Shown: piece after piece, positions 1 to 6,877 of the stretch
Numbering within the stretch: position 1 is the stretch's first letter
Layout: every line of letters begins with the position of its first letter
Assembly: GCA_046153505.1 (NCBI GenBank)
Contig: JBJXDT010000078.1
Location: forward strand, 1-7,559
DNA length: 7,559 nucleotides
From: JBJXDT01 sp046153505
GTDB lineage: Bacteria > Pseudomonadota > Gammaproteobacteria > Burkholderiales > Methylophilaceae
Reading direction: 5' to 3'
Made by a program: the position numbers and the translations under genes
The notes under the pieces: model-generated
The model's database searches: none
Told to the model about the DNA's origin: nothing
Seen by the model: the letters and a program-made list of their open reading frames with translations, nothing else

Positions 1-128
1 TTCATCACTGCAACAAAAGGCAACATAAAAAACAGCAATAAAAAACCGTAGGGCAGGGCTATTGCCAACGTTCTGCTAGAAGGTGTGAGTCTTTTTATTA
101 CATTTCTCAGCAAACTTAAGTACATCAT
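1..128 (-). CDS. potH: PotH/PotB-like ABC transporter permease, N-terminal part only
   Basis: This is the beginning of an inner-membrane permease of the polyamine/opine/phosphonate ABC importer family, cut by the left edge of the window. About 42 residues are visible. A short basic N-terminus is followed by RTLAIALPYGFLLLFFMLPF, which closely matches the first membrane segment of E. coli PotH (RKLVIALPYIWLILLFLLPF, from memory). Two in-frame ATG codons stand in tandem (first bases 128 and 125). The first shares its A with the TAA stop of the ATPase gene (TAATG), so translation is probably coupled. The Shine-Dalgarno match inside the end of the upstream gene is weak, which fits coupling. The protein would form the membrane channel together with a second permease (PotI-like) expected beyond the left edge. 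The family assignment is firm despite the truncation; the substrate is unknown. Confidence 0.85.
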   Translation of the reverse strand, partial: MMYLSLLRNVIKRLTPSSRTLAIALPYGFLLLFFMLPFVAVM

Positions 129-1273
129 TAATCCAGCACCACACAGCTTGCTGGCTCCCAACTTAAATACACAGATTCATCGTAATTTGGTACTTTTTCC
201 ATGTGCTGCGCAACTAAGCGAGAGACATTCGAAACGACCACTTTCCCACTTGCAAGACGCACATAAAACAGGGTGTAACTCCCCATATAAGCAAATTGAT
301 CTACTACGCCAGAAACGAAATTATGCTTGCTCGTCGGACGTCTATGACTTATTGAAATCTGCTCTGGACGAACTGAAACCGTCATCAATTTACCTACACT
401 TGCATCCACATGTTGCCTTAATTGCATTGGAACTTCCAAGTCTGGACATGCTAATAATTGACCATTTTCGGCAGTTAGCTTACCCTCAAACATATTGGTT
501 GAGCCAATGAACTCAGCAGTAAACCGACTACTTGGCGCTTCATAAACCTCATTTGGTGTACCAATTTGCACAATCTCGCCTTCGGTCATGACCGCAATTC
601 TATCCGCCATGGTCATCGCCTCTTCTTGGTCGTGCGTTACCATTACACAGGTTACGCCCACTTTAAATAAAATATTACCAAGTTCGAATTGTGTTTGCTG
701 GCGAATTTTTTTATCTAAGGCAGACATCGGCTCATCCAACAACAAAAGCTTTGGTCGCTTAACCAAACTGCGCGCCAAGGCAACACGCTGTTGTTGCCCA
801 CCTGAGAGCTGATGTGGTTTACGCAACTTGTAATTTTGCATTTGAACCAGCTCTAAAACCGCTTCTACACGTTCTTTAATCTCAGGCTTGGCGATGCCCT
901 CTTGCTTTAAACCATAAGCCACATTATTTTCAACAGTCATGTGAGGAAAAAGTGCGTACGATTGAAACATCATGTTCACGGGGCGCCGAAATGGCGGCAA
1001 CTTTGATAAGTCCTCCCCGTCAATCAAAATGCGCCCTGACGTAGGGGTTTCCAAGCCAGCCATCATGCGCAGCAACGTTGATTTGCCGCATCCAGAACTT
1101 CCTAAAAGCGCAAACACTTCATTTTTTCGGATAGACAGACAGAGATTATGAACGGCGACGACATCACCAAATTTTTTTTCTACATCGATGATTTGAACAT
1201 AATCTTCTTGTCCAATGTAGCTTTTAGTTGCGGATGTGGATGGTCTGTTGTCTTTAGCGTTTTTAGTATTCAT
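128..1273 (-). CDS. potG: PotG-like ATPase of a polyamine-type ABC importer
   Basis: A 381-residue cytoplasmic ATP-binding subunit that powers import through the PotH-like permease. All nucleotide-binding motifs are intact: Walker A GSSGCGKST (58-66), Q-loop Gln104 in MMFQSYALFPHMTVE, signature LSGGQ (156-160), Walker B LLLLDEP (176-182), D-loop SALD (184-187) and the switch His214 in VTHDQEEAMTMA. The last 90 or so residues form a TOBE-type domain, ending in WEPASCVVLD, much like the end of E. coli PotG (WEVDSCVVL, from memory). Length and the roughly 27-residue N-terminal extension before the first strand also fit PotG (about 377 residues) better than PotA. The start is the only reasonable ATG, but it has a poor Shine-Dalgarno sequence. 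It follows the second Rieske gene after 47 bases and overlaps the permease start. The name reflects resemblance; the transported compound may not be putrescine. Confidence 0.93.
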   Translation of the reverse strand: MNTKNAKDNRPSTSATKSYIGQEDYVQIIDVEKKFGDVVAVHNLCLSIRKNEVFALLGSSGCGKSTLLRMMAGLETPTSGRILIDGEDLSKLPPFRRPVNMMFQSYALFPHMTVENNVAYGLKQEGIAKPEIKERVEAVLELVQMQNYKLRKPHQLSGGQQQRVALARSLVKRPKLLLLDEPMSALDKKIRQQTQFELGNILFKVGVTCVMVTHDQEEAMTMADRIAVMTEGEIVQIGTPNEVYEAPSSRFTAEFIGSTNMFEGKLTAENGQLLACPDLEVPMQLRQHVDASVGKLMTVSVRPEQISISHRRPTSKHNFVSGVVDQFAYMGSYTLFYVRLASGKVVVSNVSRLVAQHMEKVPNYDESVYLSWEPASCVVLD

Positions 1274-1320
1274 TTGTCATCATTTTCAAAGAAGCGAAAC
1301 TACGCCAAAGCCATCATAAA

Positions 1321-2415
1321 TTAATTATCTCGCTGCTTCAAATATCTCTGCACAAACTCATACACGTAAATGTCTTTTTCAGCCAAAGCGCCGTAGTTAA
1401 AGGCACGCGAAGATACCCCCTTCTGCACGCGCTCGCATACTTCAAAATCTTGTCTTGCGACCAGTTCGTTAAAATCAGAAAGTGGGCTCGGATCAAAGTC
1501 TGGCTTAGCAACGTCTACTGCATTAAACAAATAAGTGTCTACCACCCTTGTTTGTTGCGGGCTAATTGGCAAAAGCTGTATCACCATTACACCTGTCGCG
1601 CCAATATCCAGCGTTACATTTGGTGGAATGGCACCACCATATATTGAGTTTACTTCTAGTTCAGTCATGCTTGGCATCACAGATAGGGGTGATTTGCCAC
1701 CTTGAGTATAACCTGTGCCGCCTGCTGGCAAACTCACTCCACCATCATCACGCCCATCTTCTATCACCCAGCCTGATTGATAGGTCTCTATGGTTCTCAC
1801 CAGCTCAGGATGTACATTTGGGCAATGTAAACATTCCAAATAGTTTTCCATGAGAATCTTCCAATTGGCATTGACAATTGTTTCTACCCTATGTCCTATA
1901 CGCAAAAGATCTAGATTCCAGCGTTCAAAGCGAAGTGGTTCATCAAAGTGGCTAGCAAGTGACTCGCGCAATGAAATTGGCTTTTCTTTGCTCAAATTTA
2001 CAAACACGAAACCTTGCCAAACATCAACAAAAACAGGCCAAAGTGAAAGCTGACTCCGATCTAACTCGCTCTCTTCTACACGTGGTGTAGCAATCAATTC
2101 GCCTTGATGGTTATAGCACCAGTTATGATAAGGACACGTTATGCGGCCTTTACTATGACCTTGCACCTCGTCACATAATCTAGAGCCACGATGCCTACAA
2201 ACATTATAAAAGGCTTGTATATCACCTGCATCATTGCGCATCACAATAACGCTCTCTCCTACAACATCAATGGTAAACCATTGACCTATACTTTCTGCTT
2301 GCTCAGCACGTCCAGCATAAAACCATGACTTGAAAAACACATTTTCGCGCTCTCTAGCAAAAATATCCATGTCTACATAGTCACGACCGGGTAAGGTTTT
2401 TCGAGTGTTTTGCAT
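1321..2415 (-). CDS. Rieske non-haem iron oxygenase alpha subunit (second copy; carnitine/betaine-monooxygenase type)
   Basis: A 364-residue catalytic subunit of a ring-hydroxylating or N-dealkylating oxygenase. The Rieske [2Fe-2S] site is complete: Cys73 and His75 in VCRHRGSRLC, Cys94 and His97 in CPYHNW. The mononuclear iron site is also complete: His197 and His202 in ENYLECLHCPNVHPEL, with Asp323 in RQDFEVCERVQKG as third ligand. The residue bridging the two centres, three before the first histidine, is Glu194 rather than the Asp of naphthalene dioxygenase. Glutamate is known here in carnitine monooxygenase CntA, and the ENY.EC.HC pattern is typical of the CntA/GbcA/choline monooxygenase branch. 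I chose ATG at 2415 rather than the TTG nine bases upstream, because TTGAGA just before the ATG gives a weak ribosome site. It lies between the binding-protein and ATPase genes of the transporter, a strong sign that the transporter feeds it. Substrate unknown. Confidence 0.9.
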   Translation of the reverse strand: MQNTRKTLPGRDYVDMDIFARERENVFFKSWFYAGRAEQAESIGQWFTIDVVGESVIVMRNDAGDIQAFYNVCRHRGSRLCDEVQGHSKGRITCPYHNWCYNHQGELIATPRVEESELDRSQLSLWPVFVDVWQGFVFVNLSKEKPISLRESLASHFDEPLRFERWNLDLLRIGHRVETIVNANWKILMENYLECLHCPNVHPELVRTIETYQSGWVIEDGRDDGGVSLPAGGTGYTQGGKSPLSVMPSMTELEVNSIYGGAIPPNVTLDIGATGVMVIQLLPISPQQTRVVDTYLFNAVDVAKPDFDPSPLSDFNELVARQDFEVCERVQKGVSSRAFNYGALAEKDIYVYEFVQRYLKQRDN

Positions 2416-2445
2416 AAATCTCAACTAAAAGCGCTAAAGCTATAA

Positions 2446-3525
2446 TTATCTGCCTGCCTTAAATTGCAGAAACAACTTGTTCATCAATTTATAAGCTTTT
2501 GGATCCAAATTAGCGAAGACAAAAGAATCTTTAAAGTCTGCTTCGCTTGGGTAAGCAGACTTGTCATTTAACAGTTCTGCACTCACTTGATTGGATGGCG
2601 CAGCAGTTGCGTATGTGGTTTCGTTACTAAACGCAGCAGCAATCTCAGGGCGTAATTGATAATTAATAAATTTGTATGCATTTTCTTTGTTCGGCGCATC
2701 TTTAGGGATCCCCATCATGGTCATCCAAATGCCAGTCTGGCCTTTAGGCGTGACATACAATACTTCAAATGGTTTTTTGGCTTCTTTTGCACCACGGATA
2801 GCACCTCCACCATCTCCGTTCCATGCTTCTGCAACACACACATCACCGCCAGCAATATCAGTACGCATCGTGGTGGAAGTAAATTGGGTTATATAAGGTC
2901 TAATTTTCATCAGCATGTTGTATGCATCCTGATAGTCGCTTAATTTTTTACTATTCGGGTCTCGACCCATGTAAGCCAGTGCATTGGCAAATACATCACT
3001 ACTGGAGTCCAATAAAGATACGCCACAACCTTTAAGTTTGCTTACTATAGCGGGGTTGAATAGCACGTCCCAAGTATCAAGTTTTGCGTCTTTACCTAAC
3101 AACTGACGTGCCTTGGTCGCGTTCACAATAAAGCCTGAAGTGCCCCATGTGTAAATAACTCCATAAGGCATATTAGCCTTGGCCAATAACTGTGGGCTAA
3201 TTTTTGCGGCATTAGGTATTTTAGACATATCGAGCTTTTCAAACACACCCGCTGCCACTTGCTTTTCCATGTAGTTGACGGACGGGAACACGACATCATA
3301 CCCACTTCTGCCACTTAGAAGCTTGGTTTGTATAGTTTCATCGCTGTCTATCAAGTCGTACTTAACCTTGATTTTGTATTCTTTTGAGAACTTGGCAACA
3401 GTATCTTTACCAATTAATTCTGACCAATTCATCACGTTAAGTTTATCCGAAGCAGCACTAGATATATTAATATTCGCTACACAAACCGCACTAACCATTG
3501 CTACTACAAGTGCCTTAAATTTCAT
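2446..3525 (-). CDS. potF: PotF-like periplasmic binding protein with altered ligand pocket
   Basis: A 359-residue periplasmic solute-binding protein for the ABC importer encoded downstream. The N-terminus MKFKALVVAMVSAVCVANIN... is a Sec signal peptide with probable cleavage after SSAA (about residue 25). The mature protein follows E. coli PotF throughout: NWSELIG near 33-39, PSVNYMEK, a conserved cysteine pair (167 in CGVSLLD and 230 in DVCVAEAW) that probably forms the PotF disulfide, Trp235 and Asp238 in AWNGD, and the FINYQLRPE region near the C-terminus. In the segment where PotF and PotD have an amine-binding Asp (PotF FFDVFAMP, PotD FWMDSLAIP, from memory) this protein has WMTMMGIP, so Thr269 replaces the aspartate. 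PotF Asp39-Tyr40 are Glu-Leu here. The ATG at 3525 has a GGAG site six bases upstream; an in-frame TTG at 3537 would place that site inside the gene. The fold is certain; the ligand is probably not plain putrescine. Confidence 0.92.
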   Translation of the reverse strand: MKFKALVVAMVSAVCVANINISSAASDKLNVMNWSELIGKDTVAKFSKEYKIKVKYDLIDSDETIQTKLLSGRSGYDVVFPSVNYMEKQVAAGVFEKLDMSKIPNAAKISPQLLAKANMPYGVIYTWGTSGFIVNATKARQLLGKDAKLDTWDVLFNPAIVSKLKGCGVSLLDSSSDVFANALAYMGRDPNSKKLSDYQDAYNMLMKIRPYITQFTSTTMRTDIAGGDVCVAEAWNGDGGGAIRGAKEAKKPFEVLYVTPKGQTGIWMTMMGIPKDAPNKENAYKFINYQLRPEIAAAFSNETTYATAAPSNQVSAELLNDKSAYPSEADFKDSFVFANLDPKAYKLMNKLFLQFKAGR

Positions 3526-3531
3526 AACGTT

Positions 3532-3535
3532 CTCC
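3532..3535 (-). promoter_or_regulatory. Shine-Dalgarno site deciding the binding-protein start
   Basis: Read on the minus strand, GGAG lies six bases before the ATG whose first base is 3525. The TTG at 3537-3535 overlaps this site and can be discarded. The resulting protein begins MKFKALVV, an ordinary signal-peptide start. Confidence 0.8.
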
Positions 3536-3559
3536 AAGCTAAGATTAATTTTGAATGGC

Positions 3560-4756
3560 CTAAAATCGATGTGTCTCTAAAAGAGGTTTTTGTAAGTACG
3601 CGCTAGCTACCAAATGTACAAATTGATATACCGACTCTTCATCTGCAGAAAGGATACCAGGCACAAACTGCTCAGAAGCCAGGCCTCGCTGCACAGACTC
3701 TACCGCACCCCAATCTTCTTTGTTAGTTGTGTCCCAAAACTTTACAGCGAAGCTTGGATCAAAATCAGTCTTTGCGACCTCATCTGGTGCAAATAACCAC
3801 TGGCACTCTACAAACGTTGTGCTTGGACTGGTTGGTTCTAATCGATGAGTCATTACAAAATCAGGATGTAAACTAATCAGAAAGTTTGGAAAGAGTGTGA
3901 TGTAATGCACCTCGCGACGCTGCTCTGGCGTGAGCAATGAGAAGGCTTCAGCTTCAGATTTCCCATCAAAACTCATGGTTGCTGCATGGTCTTCTAATGT
4001 CATCCAACCTCCGGTAAACAAACCTTTCTCACCCGAATATATGCCACCTGAATCTGGCGGGGAGACAGCACATAGCGCAGGATGTATCATACTACAGTGA
4101 TAGCATTCATGATAATTTTCAATCGCTACTTTCCAATTGGCTTTTAGCTCATAATTGTGGCTATCTGCAACGACCAGACGCTGACAATCCCAGTTTTTCA
4201 TCAGAGCGTCCAAACTACCGATATACTCACTGAATGCTGGCGCATTGCCAGAAAAGTTAACAAAAACCCAACCACCCCACTCTGCTAAGCGGATTGGGAT
4301 TAATCCTAATTCATCATAAACTGCATTTTTAATATTTTCTGTATCGCGCGCATGAAATAAGCAACCGTCTAAATCATAAGTCCAAGCATGATAAGTACAA
4401 ACGATTTTGGCATTATCTGCATGGCTACCACAAGCCAGCAATTCGTGACCGCGGTGGCGGCAGATATTTTCAAAGGCACGCAACTCACCCTTTTCATCAC
4501 GCGCCAACAAGACACCTCGATTGCCAACCATGATAGCAGCCTGTGTTTCTGCTTTATTTACTGCAGCTATTCTCCCCGCGCAAACCCACCCAGCGTCAAA
4601 CATATGTTTGCGCTCCCAATCCAGCACGGCCTGATTAACATACGCTTCTCTTGGCAACATGCGAGATTCACCAAACGGCTTTAAACATTGCTCAAGCTGC
4701 TTGATCGGCAAAGGCGCCACTGTGTTTTCGTGAATAGGAATGATTGGGGTATTCAT
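3560..4756 (-). CDS. Rieske non-haem iron oxygenase alpha subunit (first copy; choline/betaine/carnitine-monooxygenase type)
   Basis: A 398-residue oxygenase catalytic subunit, related to the second copy downstream but clearly diverged. Rieske ligands are Cys99 and His101 (ICRHRGHELLAC) and Cys120 and His123 (CTYHAW). Mononuclear iron ligands are His220 and His225 (ENYHECYHCSMIHPAL) with Asp348 in NKEDWGAVESVQRG. The bridging residue is Glu217, as in carnitine monooxygenase. The ENYHECYHC stretch is characteristic of glycine-betaine and choline monooxygenase-like proteins (GbcA, CMO). It has about 26 more N-terminal residues than its paralogue before the shared LP..YV start of the domain. A GAGGA site sits seven bases before the ATG, and the gene follows the VOC gene after 21 bases. 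Such enzymes hydroxylate a methyl or ring carbon with O2 and electrons from a separate reductase, which this window lacks. Catalytic residues are intact, so it is probably active; substrate unknown. Confidence 0.91.
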   Translation of the reverse strand: MNTPIIPIHENTVAPLPIKQLEQCLKPFGESRMLPREAYVNQAVLDWERKHMFDAGWVCAGRIAAVNKAETQAAIMVGNRGVLLARDEKGELRAFENICRHRGHELLACGSHADNAKIVCTYHAWTYDLDGCLFHARDTENIKNAVYDELGLIPIRLAEWGGWVFVNFSGNAPAFSEYIGSLDALMKNWDCQRLVVADSHNYELKANWKVAIENYHECYHCSMIHPALCAVSPPDSGGIYSGEKGLFTGGWMTLEDHAATMSFDGKSEAEAFSLLTPEQRREVHYITLFPNFLISLHPDFVMTHRLEPTSPSTTFVECQWLFAPDEVAKTDFDPSFAVKFWDTTNKEDWGAVESVQRGLASEQFVPGILSADEESVYQFVHLVASAYLQKPLLETHRF

Positions 4757-4777
4757 AGAACCGTCCTCAGTTAACTT

Positions 4778-5146
4778 TTAATGTTGCTCAGTTTTATACT
4801 GCCAAATCGCAAATACTGCGCCTGCTGGGTCTGCTAGCACGCACATCCAGCCATACTCACCAAACTCAGAAATTTCTTCAAGAACTTTTGCACCCAGTTT
4901 TTTTGCTTGTTGTGCAGTTGCCTGAATATCATCCACCTTGATATAAGTTAACCAATATGGCCGTCCACCACTAGGAATACCAAATATACCGCCATTGGGT
5001 GCTTCACCTGTTTTAATGACAGGATATGGCTCACCATCTGGCACAGACAGCTCTTCAAAACTCCAGTCAAACAAACTTGTGTAAAACTTTTTGGCTTCGG
5101 TCACATCATTCGTTTGTAACTCAATATGCAAAAATGGATTTGCCAT
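4778..5146 (-). CDS. VOC-superfamily (glyoxalase-fold) protein
   Basis: A 122-residue single-chain VOC protein made of two beta-alpha-beta-beta-beta modules. The first module runs from FLHIELQTNDVTEAKKFY through NGGIFGIP (51-58). The second runs from YWLTYIKVDDI (64-74) to LADPAGAVFAIWQ (104-116). These signatures fit the COG3324-like group of predicted glyoxalase-related enzymes. Of the usual VOC metal ligands only His7 in the first strand is evident; positions where a second histidine and a terminal glutamate are expected appear to be Tyr/Thr and Trp/Gln. It may therefore bind no metal, or bind it differently. Its place between the FAD oxidoreductase (27 bases upstream) and the first Rieske gene suggests it acts on a pathway intermediate, as an isomerase, lyase or binding protein. 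An AGAGGAG ribosome site seven bases before the ATG supports the start and good translation. Exact function cannot be told. Confidence 0.85.
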   Translation of the reverse strand: MANPFLHIELQTNDVTEAKKFYTSLFDWSFEELSVPDGEPYPVIKTGEAPNGGIFGIPSGGRPYWLTYIKVDDIQATAQQAKKLGAKVLEEISEFGEYGWMCVLADPAGAVFAIWQYKTEQH

Positions 5147-5173
5147 ACAAATACTCCTCTTTATCTAAGCTGT

Positions 5174-6805
5174 TTACTTGTAGATGCTGTTAGTTGTATT
5201 GCGTTTTTTAAAGCTTTTAATGTCTTTCAAAACTTCACGTGCAGCACTGCGACCTGGAATTCCAGTGACACCACCACCAGGATGTGCACTAGAACCGCAC
5301 AAATACAAATTAGGCACTGGCGTGCGATAGTCTGCATAGCCTGGCACTGGACGCATCGAAAAAATTTGGTCAATTTGTAGCATGCCATGAAATATGTCAC
5401 CGCCACTCAAGCCAATTTTTTGCTCCAAATCCTTTGGTGTGAGCACTTGTCTTGCAATAATTGATTGAGCAAAGTTAGGCGCGTATTGCGACATTGTTTT
5501 AATTACATCATCTGCTGCTTTTTCTCGAAAGTCATTCCAATCCCGCCCATCCGACAAATCTTTATTAAAATGCTGACAGAATAGGCTGGCCACATGCATT
5601 CCCTTTGGCGCCAAAGTTGGGTCAACAGTCGATGAAATCCACATTTCAATAGCAGGACTTTTTGACCATCCGCCTTTTTTAGCATCGTCATAGGCATCCT
5701 CTAAATACTGAAGTGAAGGTGAAATTACTACAGAACTAGCATGATGAACTCCCAGCTGTTTACCAGGCAAGCAAGTGAAATCGGGTAATTCGGACAATGC
5801 TACATTCATGCGCAAAGTGGCTGAGTGGTAGCGCGTACGGGCGACCGTATTTCTAAACTCATCAGGCAGCAATTCAGGTGCAACTAGTTTTTCAAAGAGT
5901 ACTTTAGCTGTGGTATTTGCTACAACACGTGTTGCTTCAATTTCGCGCCCATCTTTTAACACTAAGCCACATGCCACGCCTCCACGCGTATTTACATAAG
6001 CAACGGGTGCATTTATTTCGATCTCCGCTCCCGCCGTTTTTGCAACTTTTGCAATAGTGTCGCTTACGGCGCCCATGCCACCTATTGCGTGTCCCCACAA
6101 TCCCTTCTCGGAATTTGTAACACCAAAACTATGATGCAAGATGACGTAAGCACTGCCTGGCGCATATGGGCTTTGAAAACTCCCCACAGAAGCCAAATAA
6201 CCGTAGCCACCCCGAATTGCATCACCTTTGAAGTATTGGTTCAAAAACTCCGCTGCTGACATCGTCATCAATCTAGCAAGCGTCGTCTGTGCATGCGCTG
6301 AAAAATGACGCAATTTCAGTCCCGCACTTATCGCAGTTATCAAATCACTCATTCCACCGCCCAAATTGGGTGGTGTGCGATGCATGAGCTCACTCACCTC
6401 GCCTACAACCTCTGACAAGTCAGCATCCATTCTGCGAAAACCTTCACCATCACCGGGCGATAGCTTGTCTAACTGCCTAATATAACCATCATCATCACCA
6501 GTCACATTCAACAAATATCGGCCATCTGGCAAAGGCATAAAATCATTAGACGGTCGCGCAACAATCTTGAGTCCCGCCTCAATTAATCCCAACTCTTTAA
6601 CCACGTAGGGGCTAAGCATACCCACCAAGTAAGAGGCCACTGAGTTTCTAAATCCAGGATGAAACTCCTCGGTAATTGCCGCACCGCCGACAATCTCGCG
6701 CGCCTCGAAAACGCCGACTTTAAGTCCTTTTTTAGCAAGATATGCAGCTGCAGTTAAGCCATTGTGACCACCACCAATGATGGCAATGTCAAATTTTTTA
6801 CTCAT
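5174..6805 (-). CDS. FAD-dependent oxidoreductase of the phytoene-desaturase/PYROXD2-like family
   Basis: A 543-residue flavoprotein, the first gene of the operon. The N-terminal Rossmann motif IAIIGGGHNGLTAAAYLAKKGLKVGVFEA (7-35) has the GxGxxG glycines 11, 13 and 16 and the ribose-binding Glu34, followed by the VGGAA loop (39-43). The middle contains HAIGGMGAVSDTIAKVAK (about 239-256), typical of the family, and RVVANTTAKVLF (293-304). The C-terminus has the second FAD-contacting motif CGSSAHPGGGVTGIPG (503-518). This layout matches COG1233 amine-oxidase-like proteins, including human PYROXD2, in length and order. There is no signal peptide or membrane segment, so it should be cytoplasmic. 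Likely role: oxidising a C-N or C-C bond of the imported compound or of a Rieske product. It lacks the NADH- and iron-sulfur-binding domains of a Rieske reductase and should not be taken for one. A GGGGGAG site precedes the ATG. Confidence 0.9.
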   Translation of the reverse strand: MSKKFDIAIIGGGHNGLTAAAYLAKKGLKVGVFEAREIVGGAAITEEFHPGFRNSVASYLVGMLSPYVVKELGLIEAGLKIVARPSNDFMPLPDGRYLLNVTGDDDGYIRQLDKLSPGDGEGFRRMDADLSEVVGEVSELMHRTPPNLGGGMSDLITAISAGLKLRHFSAHAQTTLARLMTMSAAEFLNQYFKGDAIRGGYGYLASVGSFQSPYAPGSAYVILHHSFGVTNSEKGLWGHAIGGMGAVSDTIAKVAKTAGAEIEINAPVAYVNTRGGVACGLVLKDGREIEATRVVANTTAKVLFEKLVAPELLPDEFRNTVARTRYHSATLRMNVALSELPDFTCLPGKQLGVHHASSVVISPSLQYLEDAYDDAKKGGWSKSPAIEMWISSTVDPTLAPKGMHVASLFCQHFNKDLSDGRDWNDFREKAADDVIKTMSQYAPNFAQSIIARQVLTPKDLEQKIGLSGGDIFHGMLQIDQIFSMRPVPGYADYRTPVPNLYLCGSSAHPGGGVTGIPGRSAAREVLKDIKSFKKRNTTNSIYK

Positions 6806-6814
6806 TTCTGTACA

Positions 6815-6821
6815 CTCCCCC
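6815..6821 (-). promoter_or_regulatory. Ribosome binding site of the FAD oxidoreductase gene
   Basis: GGGGGAG on the minus strand ends nine bases before the ATG at 6805. It is a strong, G-rich site in an otherwise very AT-rich leader and fixes the start of the first operon gene. Confidence 0.7.
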
Positions 6822-6824
6822 GAG

Positions 6825-6854
6825 ATATATGTGGCAAATAATTAATATATATGT
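6825..6854. repeat. Short direct repeat ATATATGT in the operon leader
   Basis: ATATATGT occurs at 6825-6832 and again at 6847-6854 (plus strand), starts 22 bases apart, about two helical turns. Both copies lie in the untranslated leader between the predicted transcription start and the FAD gene. They could be a second regulator site, but the area is so AT-rich that chance is a fair explanation. Confidence 0.3.
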
Positions 6855-6861
6855 AAACTAG

Positions 6862-6877
6862 CTGAACGTACAGTCAG
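6862..6877. promoter_or_regulatory. Probable TetR/BetI-type operator palindrome
   Basis: CTGAACGT-ACAGTCAG is a 16-base imperfect inverted repeat: six of eight positions in each arm pair, including the outer CTGA/TCAG and the central GT/AC. It overlaps the last two bases of the operon -10 box and covers the predicted start site, so a bound dimer would block transcription. Form, size and position between the divergent genes are what is expected for the TetR-family protein encoded at 6930. Binding is inferred, not shown. Confidence 0.6.

Noticed and set aside
85..510. Plus-strand open frame of 141 codons
   Set aside because: It lies opposite the TOBE end of the ATPase gene, has no family resemblance and no ribosome binding site. 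The minus-strand protein is clearly real.
1274..1320. Terminator or internal promoter in the largest operon gap
   Set aside because: No stem-loop with a T-run and no convincing -35/-10 pair in these 47 bases.
1566..1853. Plus-strand open frame opposite the second Rieske gene
   Set aside because: Low-complexity, His- and Leu-rich product with no recognisable domain; antisense shadow of a conserved gene.
2446..3525. Lipoprotein signal (SAVC at residues 12-15 of the binding protein)
   Set aside because: Valine just before the cysteine does not fit the lipobox, and SSAA near residue 25 gives a good type I cleavage site.
3523..3537. TTG start adding four residues to the binding protein
   Set aside because: The Shine-Dalgarno sequence lies inside those codons, and the following ATG begins a normal signal peptide.
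5174..6805. Carotenoid desaturase function for the FAD enzyme
   Set aside because: The family resemblance is to the broad COG1233/PYROXD2 group. No carotenoid genes are nearby and the context is amine catabolism.
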